Source: Caulobacter segnis (GTDB lineage Bacteria; Pseudomonadota; Alphaproteobacteria; Caulobacterales; Caulobacteraceae). Taken from it: a DNA stretch of 64,000 nt. Positions within the stretch are counted from its first letter, which is position 1; the number at the start of each line of letters is the position of its first letter. Below, piece after piece: positions 25,258 through 33,945 of the stretch. The stretch spans positions 3,286,001 through 3,350,000 of the forward strand of contig NZ_CP082923.1 in assembly GCF_019931575.1 (NCBI RefSeq), given 5' to 3'. Position numbers and translations under genes: made by a program. Under the pieces are notes generated by a model. The model did not search any database and was not told where the DNA came from. It saw only the letters and a program-made list of their open reading frames with translations.

Positions 25258-25929
25258 TCAAACGCTCCAGGCGGCGGCGATCGCGGCCGTATCGGTCAGG
25301 ATCGCGCTGTTCAGTTCCATCACCTTCAGCGAGGCCGCGTGAATGTCGGCCTCGTAGGCGGCGCACGCGTCGGCGGCGACGAACACATGGTAGTCCAGGC
25401 TGAAGGCGTCGCGCACGGTGCTGTCGACGCAGCACTCCGTGGTCAGGCCCGCCGCGATCAGGGTGTCGACGCCCAGATCCTTCAGCCGCGCGTCGAGATC
25501 GGTGCCGACGAAGCCGCTGTAGCGGGCCTTCTGGACGACGACCTCGCCGGGCAGCGGCTTGGGTCCGTAGAAGTCCGAGCCGGGGTCGCCGACGCGGCAC
25601 AGGGCGCTCTCGTTGTCCGGATCGCCACCACGACGGCGCATGCGCTCCTTCCAGGACGGCGAGTCGGTCTCGGGCGCGGTGAAGAGACCCACGAAGACCA
25701 CAGGCGTTCCGGCCGCGCGCGCCGCGCCGACCAGTCGTTCGGCGGCGGCCACGGCGGGCTGGACCGCAGCCATGTCGACATACTGGCCCAGCGCGCCCTC
25801 GGGCGAGGCGAAGTCGACCTGGATGTCGATCACCACCACGGCCGTACGCGACGGCGCGATCCAGACGGCCAGGCCGTCGACCACGCCGGAGGTCGTGGCC
25901 CCCTCACCTTCTAGAACTTGCGCATTCAC
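25258..25929 (-). CDS. Isochorismatase-family amidohydrolase (RutB-like)
   Basis: A 223-aa cysteine hydrolase. The likely catalytic triad is D35 (V-V-V-I-D-I-Q-V-D-F), K134 (V-Q-K-A-R-Y-S-G-F) and C167 (G-L-T-T-E-C-C-V-D-S-T). The family includes ureidoacrylate hydrolase RutB, maleamate and N-carbamoyl hydrolases. Start is the GTG overlapping the stop of the LLM monooxygenase gene (GTGA), which repeats the rutA-rutB order of pyrimidine degradation. The product is thus expected to release ammonia or carbamate from the ring-opened compound. Confidence 0.9.
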   Translation of the reverse strand: MNAQVLEGEGATTSGVVDGLAVWIAPSRTAVVVIDIQVDFASPEGALGQYVDMAAVQPAVAAAERLVGAARAAGTPVVFVGLFTAPETDSPSWKERMRRRGGDPDNESALCRVGDPGSDFYGPKPLPGEVVVQKARYSGFVGTDLDARLKDLGVDTLIAAGLTTECCVDSTVRDAFSLDYHVFVAADACAAYEADIHAASLKVMELNSAILTDTAAIAAAWSV

Positions 25930-26990
25930 GAGAACACCGCCCGCAGGCCGGGCAGGATCTCGGCGCCGAACATGGTCAGCCCTTCGACATAGTCGGGGAA
26001 GATCATCATCAGGCCGTCCAGCTCGCAGTAGCGCAGATATTCCTCGATCTGCGCGCCACAGGTGTTGGGCGAACCGACCACCGTGTGGGTCATGAAGGCG
26101 CCCTGCGAGGCCGCCACGGTGGACAGCTTCTCGGCCGGCACGCCCCAGCTCTCCAGCATGGCCAGGATGGCGCCCATGTCGGCGCCGCCCTTGTAGTACT
26201 CGACCTTGGCCTCGGCGTCGGCGTCGGTGTCGCCGTGGATCACCGTGCACATGGCGAAGGTCTTGATCGACTTGCCCATGCTCTCGGCGACCTTCTTGGC
26301 CCGTAGCGAGGCGTCGCGGCGCTCGTCGGGCGTGCGCCCGCCGATGAAGCAGATGTCGGCCTCGCGCACCGAGAACTGGAAGCCTCGGTCGCTCATGCCG
26401 GCGCAGACCAGGTCGGGACGCGGACGCGACAACGGCTTGGGCTTGGACTGGCAGTCCTTCATCGTGAAGTACTTGCCGGCGAAGTCGACGCTGTCCTCGG
26501 CCCACAGGCGCTTGACGATCGCCGTCCACTCCTCGGTCAGGGCGTAGCGGTCGTCGTGGGTCATAGACTCGTCCCACGCGCCCATCTGGTCGAACTCGCC
26601 CTTGTAGGCGCCGGCCACGATGTTGAGCCCCGCGCGGCCGCCGCTGATGTGATCCAGGGTAGCGATCATCTTGGCCGCCACGGCCGGGTTCTGCAGCAGC
26701 GGGTGGATGGTCGCCCAGATCTTCACGTTCTTGGTGGCCTCGGCGATGCCGGCCATCATGGTGACGGACTCCAGGGCCGTGCCCCAGTGGTCGGTCTCGC
26801 CGCCGAAGCCGCGGAACTTGCCCATCGACATGACGAAGTCCATGCCGACCTCGTCGGCCTTCACGGCCGCCGCGCGGTTCGTCTCGTACAGGCCGTCGAG
26901 GACCGGCGCGGTCTTGGAGATGATCCAGCCGCCGTTGGCGACCGGCAGGAACACCCCGAAATCCTTGTGCTGGGAAGGACGGTGGAACAT
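25926..26990 (-). CDS. LLM-class flavin-dependent monooxygenase, RutA-like
   Basis: A 354-aa bacterial luciferase-like monooxygenase. It follows RutA (pyrimidine oxygenase) closely in pattern: G-V-F-L-P-V-A-N-G-G-W-I-I-S near the start, F-V-M-S-M-G-K-F-R-G-F-G-G-E-T, L-E-S-V-T-M-M-A-G, I-S-G-G-R-A-G-L-N-I-V, Y-F-T-M-K-D-C and C-A-G-M-S-D-R-G. RutA opens the uracil ring using FMN and O2. Here the amidase and flavin reductase partners lie in the same operon, but the other rut genes (rutC, rutD, rutE) are absent, so a different cyclic N-compound is likely. Confidence 0.9.
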   Translation of the reverse strand: MFHRPSQHKDFGVFLPVANGGWIISKTAPVLDGLYETNRAAAVKADEVGMDFVMSMGKFRGFGGETDHWGTALESVTMMAGIAEATKNVKIWATIHPLLQNPAVAAKMIATLDHISGGRAGLNIVAGAYKGEFDQMGAWDESMTHDDRYALTEEWTAIVKRLWAEDSVDFAGKYFTMKDCQSKPKPLSRPRPDLVCAGMSDRGFQFSVREADICFIGGRTPDERRDASLRAKKVAESMGKSIKTFAMCTVIHGDTDADAEAKVEYYKGGADMGAILAMLESWGVPAEKLSTVAASQGAFMTHTVVGSPNTCGAQIEEYLRYCELDGLMMIFPDYVEGLTMFGAEILPGLRAVFS

Positions 26991-27023
26991 GGCGTTACTC
27001 TCCTTGTTCTTTGATCTTGGTCC

Positions 27024-28334
27024 TTAAGCGGCGTCGCGCAGCAGGACGGGGGTGGGCGCCGGGACGGGCGCGAGCGTGCTTTCCTCGACCGTCTTGCGCG
27101 GCGGACGCATGAACAGCGCGGCCACGAAGATCACGCCGATCACGGCGGCGAAGACCTGGAAGGTCGGCGCGAAGCCGCCGAGGCGATCGCGCATGAAACC
27201 GCCGATCACCGGCCCCAGGGCCGAGACGGCGCCGACCAGGCAGACCATCGAGAAGAGCTCGAGGTTGTTCTTCCGGCCATAGTAGTTGAGCAGCAGGATG
27301 CTGATGGCCAGCACGGTCATGCCAAAACCGACCCCGACGCCCAGGGCGAAGACCACCATCATCGGCCAGGTTGTGGCATGGGCCAGGGCCATCAGGCCGG
27401 CGGCCATCATCCCCTGTGCGCCGGCCAGCAGCCAGCGTGGGTCGACGCGGTCGCCCAAGAGGCCGCCGCTCATCCGGGCCACGACCTGCATCAGGGATTC
27501 CAGGCTCAGCGCCGCGACGGCGACGGTCGAGATCACGCCCATCTCGCTGAAGTGGCTGGGCGCCAGGCTGACGGCGGTGACCCCGCCCAGCAGGTGGGCG
27601 AAATAGGCCGCGACGATCACGTAGAACTGCGGCGTGCGGATCGCTTCCTTGACCGTCCAGTCGACCTGGGTGCGGTAGACGCGGGCGTTGGCGGGCTGGG
27701 CTGCGGCCTCCTCGGCCACGGCCTTGTCGGTCTCGACCGCAGCGCTCTCCAGCCAGGCCTTGCCGGGGACCAGGGCGGTGGCCAGGACGCCGACCACCGC
27801 CGAGGCGATGGCCTGCCACGCCCAGTACGGCCGCCAGGCGCCGCTGGCGATCTCCATGCCGACCAGAGCCATCCAGGGACCGGCGACGCCGCCCAGGGAA
27901 CCGATGGTGAAATAGATCCCGAACGGCAGGGCGCGCTTCTTGAACAGCATCGACAGCAGGTGCGTGCCGGGGATCAGGGCCATCATCTGATAGCCGACGC
28001 CCAGCAGGGCCGTGCCGAACAGGTAGATCGGCAGGCCGCGCGCCATCGCCAGGCAGATGAAGCCGGCGATCATCACAGCCGAGCCGACGATGATCGTCGC
28101 CCGCACGCCGATCTTGCGGATCAGCAGGGCCGGCAGCCACGAGGAGCCGCCACAGAACGCGCCCAGCAGGGTGAAGCCCAGGAAGGCCGAGGCGAAGCTC
28201 CACTGCTGGTCCTTGATCATGGCCGGCAGGACCACGCCCAGCGACGAGAACGTCGAGGCGGTGATCAGGAACAACAGAAGGGAAAGGGCGCCCAGAAGGG
28301 TCCAGGAACGCCATTGGATCGTCGACATCGCCAT
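27024..28334 (-). CDS. MFS transporter, 12 transmembrane segments
   Basis: A 436-aa major facilitator protein with 12 hydrophobic segments and a central cytoplasmic loop around residue 200. The loop-2/3 region R-K-I-G-V-R and the later R-M-S-G-G-L-L-G-D-R-V-D-P-R fit the MFS conserved motif between segments 8 and 9. It follows the TonB receptor (56 bp) and precedes the RutA-like gene (33 bp), so it is the likely inner-membrane importer for the compound brought in by that receptor. Two ATG codons six bases apart are possible starts; GGAGG lies just ahead of both. Confidence 0.88.
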   Translation of the reverse strand: MAMSTIQWRSWTLLGALSLLLFLITASTFSSLGVVLPAMIKDQQWSFASAFLGFTLLGAFCGGSSWLPALLIRKIGVRATIIVGSAVMIAGFICLAMARGLPIYLFGTALLGVGYQMMALIPGTHLLSMLFKKRALPFGIYFTIGSLGGVAGPWMALVGMEIASGAWRPYWAWQAIASAVVGVLATALVPGKAWLESAAVETDKAVAEEAAAQPANARVYRTQVDWTVKEAIRTPQFYVIVAAYFAHLLGGVTAVSLAPSHFSEMGVISTVAVAALSLESLMQVVARMSGGLLGDRVDPRWLLAGAQGMMAAGLMALAHATTWPMMVVFALGVGVGFGMTVLAISILLLNYYGRKNNLELFSMVCLVGAVSALGPVIGGFMRDRLGGFAPTFQVFAAVIGVIFVAALFMRPPRKTVEESTLAPVPAPTPVLLRDAA

Positions 28335-28390
28335 CGAGCCTCCATGCAAGCTCGCGGCGCGTCCCTCGCGGGGCGCGCCGCGCAGGGGAA

Positions 28391-30805
28391 CTAGAACTTC
28401 CGAGCCAGGGTCACGCGCCACTCGCGGCCCTTGCTGGGCAGCGCACCGAGGTTGGCGTAGCTGTCCGCGTCGGGCGTGAAGTAGAGCTTGTCGAACAGGT
28501 TATCGACATTGAGCGTGGCCGTGTACGGACCGTATTCGTAGTAGACGCTGCCGCTGGCCACCCAGTAGGCGGGATAGGTCACGGCGTTCTGGACGGTGCC
28601 CGAGGTCTTGGTCACGTGCGTCACGCCGAACGTGCCGCCGACCTTGCCCCAGTCGTGGTCGTCGCTGGTGTAGGCGCCGTAGAGGCTGACCACCGACTTC
28701 GGGATCAGGGTGTAGTCGTAGTCGCCCGCGCGGCCCGGCAGGCTGCTGAACGCCCAGACGACATAGGTGCCGCCATAGGCCTGCGCGCCCGCCACGCCGG
28801 CGGTGTAGGCCGGGATGTACTGGAACGAGTTGTCGGGGCCCTTCACCGTCGTGTGCTGGGTGTTGCCCGAGAAGGTGAAGCTGAGGTTCTCGCTGGCCAG
28901 CCAGCGCACTTCCAGCTCCACGCCCTTGGCCCGCGTGCCGGTCGGCGTGCCGGTGATGCCGGTCAGTTGGGTGCGGTTCTGGCGATAGCCCGCCAGCGAG
29001 CCGACCAGCGTGCCGCGCAGCCACTGGAACTTGAAGCCGGCCTCGGCCAGGTCGCTGTTGGACAGCCACGCATCGCTGGCGTCAGCCACCAGGCCTGGCG
29101 CGATATCGCCCGCCTGGCTCATCTCCAGGGCCGAGGCCTTGGCGTAGGTGATGTAGGGCATCACGCCTGCCGGGGCCTTGTAGGTCGCGCTGGCGCTGTA
29201 GGTGAACTTGCCCTTGCTGGCCTTCTGCTTGCCGGCGATCTGGTAGCTGAGGAAGCCGGTGTCCTGCGAGGTGACGTCGTAGTCGTCGTAGCGGCCGCCC
29301 AGCATCAGGTTCAGGCGCTCGCCGACCTTGATGTCGGTCATCGCGAAGACGCCGGTCTGGGTCCATTCGCTCTTGTTGTCGTTCTCCCACTGCAGGCCCT
29401 GCACGCCGGCGCCGGTCTCGGTCGAGAACGGGCTGTCGATGATGTCGGTGGGCGTGGCGCCGAAGCTGATGTCGCGGCGGTCCAGCGCGATCATGCCGCT
29501 GTTGTAGCTCTCGCGACGACGGCCATCGAAGCTGCGATAGGACGCGCCGATGAAAGACTTGGAGCTGATGATCCCCGTGTCGTAGGCGAAGTTGTAGGTG
29601 AGGCGGGCTTCCCACACCGAGCTGTCGAACCAGGCCGGGTAGCCGTAGCTGACGAAGCGCTTGTTCTCCTGGTCGTCGTAGAACAGCTGCAGCTTGATGG
29701 CGCTGTCGGGCGACAGTTCCTTGGCCAGGTCGTAATAGAGCGTGTTGGTGCGGGTCTTCGAGAAGTCGGCGCCGCTGATGTAGACCGTACGGGGATCCAG
29801 CTTGGTCGTACCGACGCCGGTGTCCAGGGTGTGCAGACCGTTGCTGTCCGGATAGCCGTAGTAGGCCAGGTACATGGCGCTGCCGTACGGATAGAAGCCG
29901 ACCTCGTTCGGCGTCAGGCGGCCGTTGCCGTCGGTGTCCTTCAGCGTGGTGTCGCGGCCGGTGACATAGGTCTGATTGTCGATCAGGCTTTGGGTCAGGC
30001 GGTTCCAGCCGGGCGTCTGAACGTCGCCGTCCGAGTGGTAGTACATGCCGCCGAACGCGGTGGTCCAACCGTTGCCCAAGTCGAAGTCGGACGACGCCTC
30101 AAGCGTCTGGCGACGCGGATAGATGCCCTTGTAGTAGCTGTGGCTGTCCTCGACCTCGCCGTACAGGTAGACGCCGCCGGTGACCGAACCGAAGTTCGCC
30201 GGCAGGCCTACCTGGGCCGTGGCGTTCTTCTTGTTGTACGAGCCGTAGGTCACGGTGACCTCGCCGGTCGGCTCGGTCAGGTAGCCGCCCTCGTTCTTGC
30301 CCGACTTCGGGATGAAGTTGAGCATGCCGCCCACCTTGCCCGAGCCGTAGATCGGGGTCGGCGGACCGCGCACGATCTGGATCTGGTCGGCCGCGCCGAT
30401 CGGGGTCGAATAGGTTCCCCGGTTCTCGATGCGCTTGAAGCCGCGGAAATAGTTCTCGGCCAGGGTGCCGCGGATGTTAAGCGCGCCGGGCACGCCATAG
30501 AAGCTGGCCGTGTAGGTGCCGGGCGAGACGGCGGTCAGGCCGTCGATCGTCTCGATGCCATAGCGCTGCAGCGTCACGTCGCTGACGAAGCTGGCCGAGC
30601 GCGGCGTCTCCAACAGCGGCTTGTCGATGCCGAAGACGGTGTTGCTGGGCTGCTTCTCCAACAGGCCCGCCTTGTCGCGCGCCTTGACCACGACTTCGTC
30701 GACGGTGTCGGACGGCGCGGTGGTCTCGTCCGCGAAAGCGGCCTGCGTGTGCGCCAGCAGGACAAGGGCGGAACAGCCCGCCATCAGTAGCCGGTAGTTC
30801 GACAT
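28391..30805 (-). CDS. TonB-dependent outer-membrane receptor
   Basis: An 804-aa receptor. It has a signal peptide to about residue 26 (T-Q-A-A-F-A-D), a TonB-box-like D-E-V-V-V-K-A at about 36-42, a plug domain containing R-Y-G-I-E-T-I-D-G-L and I-Q-I-V-R-G-P-P-T-P-I-Y-G-S-G-K-V-G-G, and a 22-strand barrel ending in the required aromatic residue (A-R-K-F). The plug is of the siderophore-receptor class, but no siderophore genes accompany it. As first gene of the catabolic operon it more likely imports the substrate. The start was set at M-S-N-Y-R, ahead of the signal peptide. Confidence 0.92.
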   Translation of the reverse strand: MSNYRLLMAGCSALVLLAHTQAAFADETTAPSDTVDEVVVKARDKAGLLEKQPSNTVFGIDKPLLETPRSASFVSDVTLQRYGIETIDGLTAVSPGTYTASFYGVPGALNIRGTLAENYFRGFKRIENRGTYSTPIGAADQIQIVRGPPTPIYGSGKVGGMLNFIPKSGKNEGGYLTEPTGEVTVTYGSYNKKNATAQVGLPANFGSVTGGVYLYGEVEDSHSYYKGIYPRRQTLEASSDFDLGNGWTTAFGGMYYHSDGDVQTPGWNRLTQSLIDNQTYVTGRDTTLKDTDGNGRLTPNEVGFYPYGSAMYLAYYGYPDSNGLHTLDTGVGTTKLDPRTVYISGADFSKTRTNTLYYDLAKELSPDSAIKLQLFYDDQENKRFVSYGYPAWFDSSVWEARLTYNFAYDTGIISSKSFIGASYRSFDGRRRESYNSGMIALDRRDISFGATPTDIIDSPFSTETGAGVQGLQWENDNKSEWTQTGVFAMTDIKVGERLNLMLGGRYDDYDVTSQDTGFLSYQIAGKQKASKGKFTYSASATYKAPAGVMPYITYAKASALEMSQAGDIAPGLVADASDAWLSNSDLAEAGFKFQWLRGTLVGSLAGYRQNRTQLTGITGTPTGTRAKGVELEVRWLASENLSFTFSGNTQHTTVKGPDNSFQYIPAYTAGVAGAQAYGGTYVVWAFSSLPGRAGDYDYTLIPKSVVSLYGAYTSDDHDWGKVGGTFGVTHVTKTSGTVQNAVTYPAYWVASGSVYYEYGPYTATLNVDNLFDKLYFTPDADSYANLGALPSKGREWRVTLARKF

Positions 30806-31138
30806 GCGGTCCTCAATGCGAGGCCGTCGCGCCCACCGCCTGCGGCGGTTATCCCCAAGGTCGACGCCTCGGAGCAATCATCGGTCGGTCTGGTCCGGCG
30901 GCGAGGCGCGACGACTGACATTTCACTCAAAATGTCCCTGCCGCATGCATGTTGAGCCGCCGGCGACCGCGAAAGCGGCGCGATGATCACGAAACTTGCT
31001 TCAACGCGAACCAGAGGCCGCTCAAACGCGTCCACCACCGAAGGCTGCGCGCATGGGATTTGCCCCGCCAGGATGCGTCCACAGACTCGTACCATGTGGG
31101 CCACACCCAAGGTTTGACCCGCGCCGCCAGCCGTCCCA
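30806..31138. other. 333-bp intergenic region between the TonB receptor and the efflux operon
   Basis: A divergent promoter region. Apart from the perfect inverted repeat at 30917-30936 I see no gene, RNA or repeat here. Short reading frames crossing it lack ribosome sites and codon bias. Promoters for the receptor (leftward) and the MFS/HlyD/NodT operon (rightward) must lie here, but I cannot place convincing -35/-10 pairs. Confidence 0.6.
30917..30936. promoter_or_regulatory. GACATTT-N6-AAATGTC palindrome, probable operator
   Basis: A perfect 7-bp inverted repeat with a 6-bp spacer in an AT-rich patch, centred about 121 bp upstream of the TonB receptor start and about 210 bp upstream of the efflux operon start. 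The size and symmetry suit a dimeric repressor or activator. I found no second copy at the Rieske/TauD divergent promoter. Confidence 0.5.
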
Positions 31139-32818
31139 ATGTCCGGCGGCATGCCCCAACACGGCGAACAGATCGGACCGACGCCGGACTGGCTTCCGCA
31201 CGAGCGCCCCCTGTTGCCGGGGTCGCCGTCGACGCCGTATTTCCCGACCAGCTTCCGCATCGTCCACGGCCTGATCAGCCTGCTGATCGGCGTCACCGGC
31301 TCGCTGGGCGCGGCCCTGGTCCAGGTCAATCTGCCGGCCATCCAGGGATCGCTGGGCCTGACCCCGACCCAAGGCGCCTGGCTGACCACGATCTACGTGA
31401 TGACCAACATCTCGATGAACCTCTTGCTGGTGAAGTACCGCCAGCAGTTCGGCATCCGCCGGTTCGCCCTGGTGTTCCTCTCGATCTACACGTTGGCCGC
31501 CTTCGCGCACCTGGCGCTGGACAATTTCCCCATGGCCCTGGCCTTGCGGGCGATCAGCGGGGTCGGCGCGGCGGCGCTGACCGCCCTGGCCATGTTCTAC
31601 ATGCTGCAGGCCTTCCCGGCCTCGTTCCGCATGGGCGCGCTGGTGCTGGGCGTCGGCGTCTCGCAGTTGGGGGCGCCCCTGGCCCGGGTGATCTCGACGG
31701 GCCTGCTCGACGCGGCCTACTGGCACGGTCTCTACGCGCTGGAGGCCTGCCTGGCCGCCGCCTGCCTGGCCGCCGTCGCTCTGTTCCGCCTGCCCCAGGG
31801 TGTGCGCATCCACGTCTTCGAAGGGACGGACGCCCTGACCTTCGCCCTGCTGGGCGGCGGTCTTGGCCTGATCGTCGCCGTGCTGGGCCTGGGCCGCATC
31901 GTCTGGTGGTTCGAGGCGCCCTGGCTGGGTTGGTGCCTGGCCGCCGCCATCATCCTGCTGGCGGCCGGGGTGCTGGTCGAGCATCGGCGCGCGCATCCGC
32001 TGATCGACACTCGCTGGGTGGCTACGGGCGCCTTCCTGCGCTTCTGCCTCAACGTCGCCCTGGTGCGGGTCATCCTCGCCGAACAGAGCGTCGGCGCCGC
32101 CGGCCTGATGTCGGCCCTGGGCCTGGCGCAGGAGCAGCAGCGGCTGCTGTACGCCATCGTGCTGGCCGCCACCGCCGCGGGCATCGTGATCAGCGCCATG
32201 ACCCTGAACCAGAAGACCCTGGCGCCGCAGTTCCTGCTGTCGGTTTTGCTGATCGCCGTCGGCTCGTTCCTCGACGCCGGCGCCACGCCGCAGATCGGGC
32301 CGGTCAACCTGTTCGTCAGCCAGGCGCTGCTGGCCTTCGCCGCCGCGATGTTCCTGGGCCCGTCCTTCATGTTCGGCATCGGCCAGCTGCTGACGCGGGG
32401 CCTGGGCTCGATCATCACCTTCTCGGTGATGTTCGGCGTCGCCCAGAACCTGGGCGGCCTGTTCGGCGCGGCCATGCTGGGCACCTTCCAGACCGTGCGC
32501 ACCCAGGTCCACGCGGTGGGTCTGGCCGAGCGCTTGACCGGCGCCGATCCGAGCGTCGCGGCCACGCTGCAGGGCTATGCTGGCGTCTATGCCTCGACCC
32601 AGGCCGACCCGGCCTTCCGCGCCGCGGACGCCAGCGCGCTCCTTACCCAGCAGCTGACCCAGCAGGCCAATGTACTGGCCTTCAACGACGTGTTCCTGGT
32701 CGTCGGCGTCGTCGCCCTGCTGCAGTTCTTCTACGCCGGCTTCCTGTTCTTCCTCCTGGCCCGACGCATGGCGGCCGCCGCACCGCCGACCACCCTCCCC
32801 GCTCGAGAGACCGCATGA
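31139..32818 (+). CDS. EmrB/QacA-type (DHA2) MFS efflux pump, 14 segments
   Basis: A 559-aa transporter with about 14 hydrophobic segments. The first segment region (S-L-G-A-A-L-V-Q-V-N-L-P-A-I-Q-G-S-L-G) and T-Q-G-A-W-L-T-T-I-Y are typical of DHA2 proton antiporters. It heads a three-gene efflux operon: its stop overlaps the HlyD start (ATGA) and an outer-membrane channel follows. It would export a toxic compound across both membranes. Whether its substrate relates to the catabolic cluster across the divergent promoter is unknown. Confidence 0.9.
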   Translation: MSGGMPQHGEQIGPTPDWLPHERPLLPGSPSTPYFPTSFRIVHGLISLLIGVTGSLGAALVQVNLPAIQGSLGLTPTQGAWLTTIYVMTNISMNLLLVKYRQQFGIRRFALVFLSIYTLAAFAHLALDNFPMALALRAISGVGAAALTALAMFYMLQAFPASFRMGALVLGVGVSQLGAPLARVISTGLLDAAYWHGLYALEACLAAACLAAVALFRLPQGVRIHVFEGTDALTFALLGGGLGLIVAVLGLGRIVWWFEAPWLGWCLAAAIILLAAGVLVEHRRAHPLIDTRWVATGAFLRFCLNVALVRVILAEQSVGAAGLMSALGLAQEQQRLLYAIVLAATAAGIVISAMTLNQKTLAPQFLLSVLLIAVGSFLDAGATPQIGPVNLFVSQALLAFAAAMFLGPSFMFGIGQLLTRGLGSIITFSVMFGVAQNLGGLFGAAMLGTFQTVRTQVHAVGLAERLTGADPSVAATLQGYAGVYASTQADPAFRAADASALLTQQLTQQANVLAFNDVFLVVGVVALLQFFYAGFLFFLLARRMAAAAPPTTLPARETA

Positions 32819-33945
32819 CCGACGCGCCCTCGCCGCCGCCCTCGCCCCAATCCGCCCCCCAGCCGGAGGACCGCGCCGCCGCCGCCGCGCCGCCGCCCGC
32901 CCGGCCCGCGCCCCCCACCGCCCGCGCCATCGTGCTGACGATCGGGGGCGCTTTCGTGCTGGTGCTGCTGGTCCTCTATGTCTGGAAACTGCCGCCCTTC
33001 GCCCGTTCGGTGCAGCGCACGGACAACGCCTATGTCCGTGGCCAGGTGACGGTGATCGCGCCCCAGCTCAGCGGCTATGTCGCCAAGGTCATGGCCAGGG
33101 ACTTCCAGACCGTCCGCGCCGGCCAGCCGCTGTTCGAGATCGACCAGCGCATCTACGCCCAGCGGCTGGACCAGGCCCGCGCCACCCTGGCCGCGCGCGA
33201 GGCGGACCTGGCCAATTCGAGCCAGGCCCGCGCCTCGCGCGAGGCGGCCCTGCTCAGCCGCCAGGCCGACATCGGCTCGGCCCAGGCTCAGGTCGAGCGG
33301 GCCCGCGCCGACATGGCCCGCGTCGCCGAACTGGCCACCGACGGCTCGGTCTCGCTGCGCGAGCGCGATCAGGCCCGCGCCGCCCTGCGCGCGGCCGAGG
33401 CGACCCTGACCTCGGCCCGCGCCGGCCAGGAGATCGCCCGCCAGGACGTCCGTTCGGTCGGCGTCTCGCGCCAAGGCCTGGAAGCCGCCGTAGCGGCCGC
33501 CAAGGCCGCCCTGCGCCTGGCCGAGATCGACATGACCAACACCATCGTCGTCGCGCCCGCCGACGGCCAGTTGGGCCAGGTGGGCGTGCGCCTGGGCCAG
33601 TACGTCACGGCCGGCAGCCAGCTGGTGACTCTGGTGCCGCCGCAGCGCTGGGTGATCGCCAACTTCAAGGAACGCCAGTCGGGCCGCATGCGACCGGGAC
33701 AGAAGGCGGTGATCACCGTCGACGCCCTGGGGGACCAGCGCTTCACCGGCCGGGTCGAGCAGGTCTCGCCGGCCACGGGCTCGGAATTCAGCATCCTTCC
33801 GCCCCAGAACGCGACCGGCAACTTCACCAAGATCGCCCAGCGCCTGCCCGTGCGCATCGTGCTCGACGCCGACCAGCCCGACCTCGCCCGTCTGCGACCG
33901 GGCATGTCGGTCGAGGCCGAGGTCGACGCGAAGGGCCGCCGCTGA
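32815..33945 (+). CDS. HlyD/EmrA-family periplasmic adaptor
   Basis: A 376-aa membrane-fusion protein. A proline/alanine-rich cytoplasmic N-terminus precedes one membrane segment at about 40-60. Then comes the biotinyl-lipoyl-like half D-N-A-Y-V-R-G-Q-V-T-V-I-A-P-Q-L-S-G-Y-V, a long alpha-helical hairpin (about 110-230, rich in A/E/R/Q) and the second lipoyl half A-P-A-D-G-Q-L-G. It bridges the EmrB-like pump and the outer-membrane channel. Overlaps both neighbours (ATGA, TGATG). Confidence 0.92.
   Translation: MTDAPSPPPSPQSAPQPEDRAAAAAPPPARPAPPTARAIVLTIGGAFVLVLLVLYVWKLPPFARSVQRTDNAYVRGQVTVIAPQLSGYVAKVMARDFQTVRAGQPLFEIDQRIYAQRLDQARATLAAREADLANSSQARASREAALLSRQADIGSAQAQVERARADMARVAELATDGSVSLRERDQARAALRAAEATLTSARAGQEIARQDVRSVGVSRQGLEAAVAAAKAALRLAEIDMTNTIVVAPADGQLGQVGVRLGQYVTAGSQLVTLVPPQRWVIANFKERQSGRMRPGQKAVITVDALGDQRFTGRVEQVSPATGSEFSILPPQNATGNFTKIAQRLPVRIVLDADQPDLARLRPGMSVEAEVDAKGRR

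Noticed and set aside
21741..28334. A canonical uracil (Rut) degradation operon
   Set aside because: RutA-, RutB- and RutF-like genes are present, but rutC, rutD, rutE and the uracil permease are missing and M20, TauD and TonB-receptor genes are added.
28616..30790. A 724-codon open frame opposite the TonB receptor
   Set aside because: Antisense shadow of a clear TonB receptor with signal peptide, plug and C-terminal phenylalanine; the translation is low in complexity.
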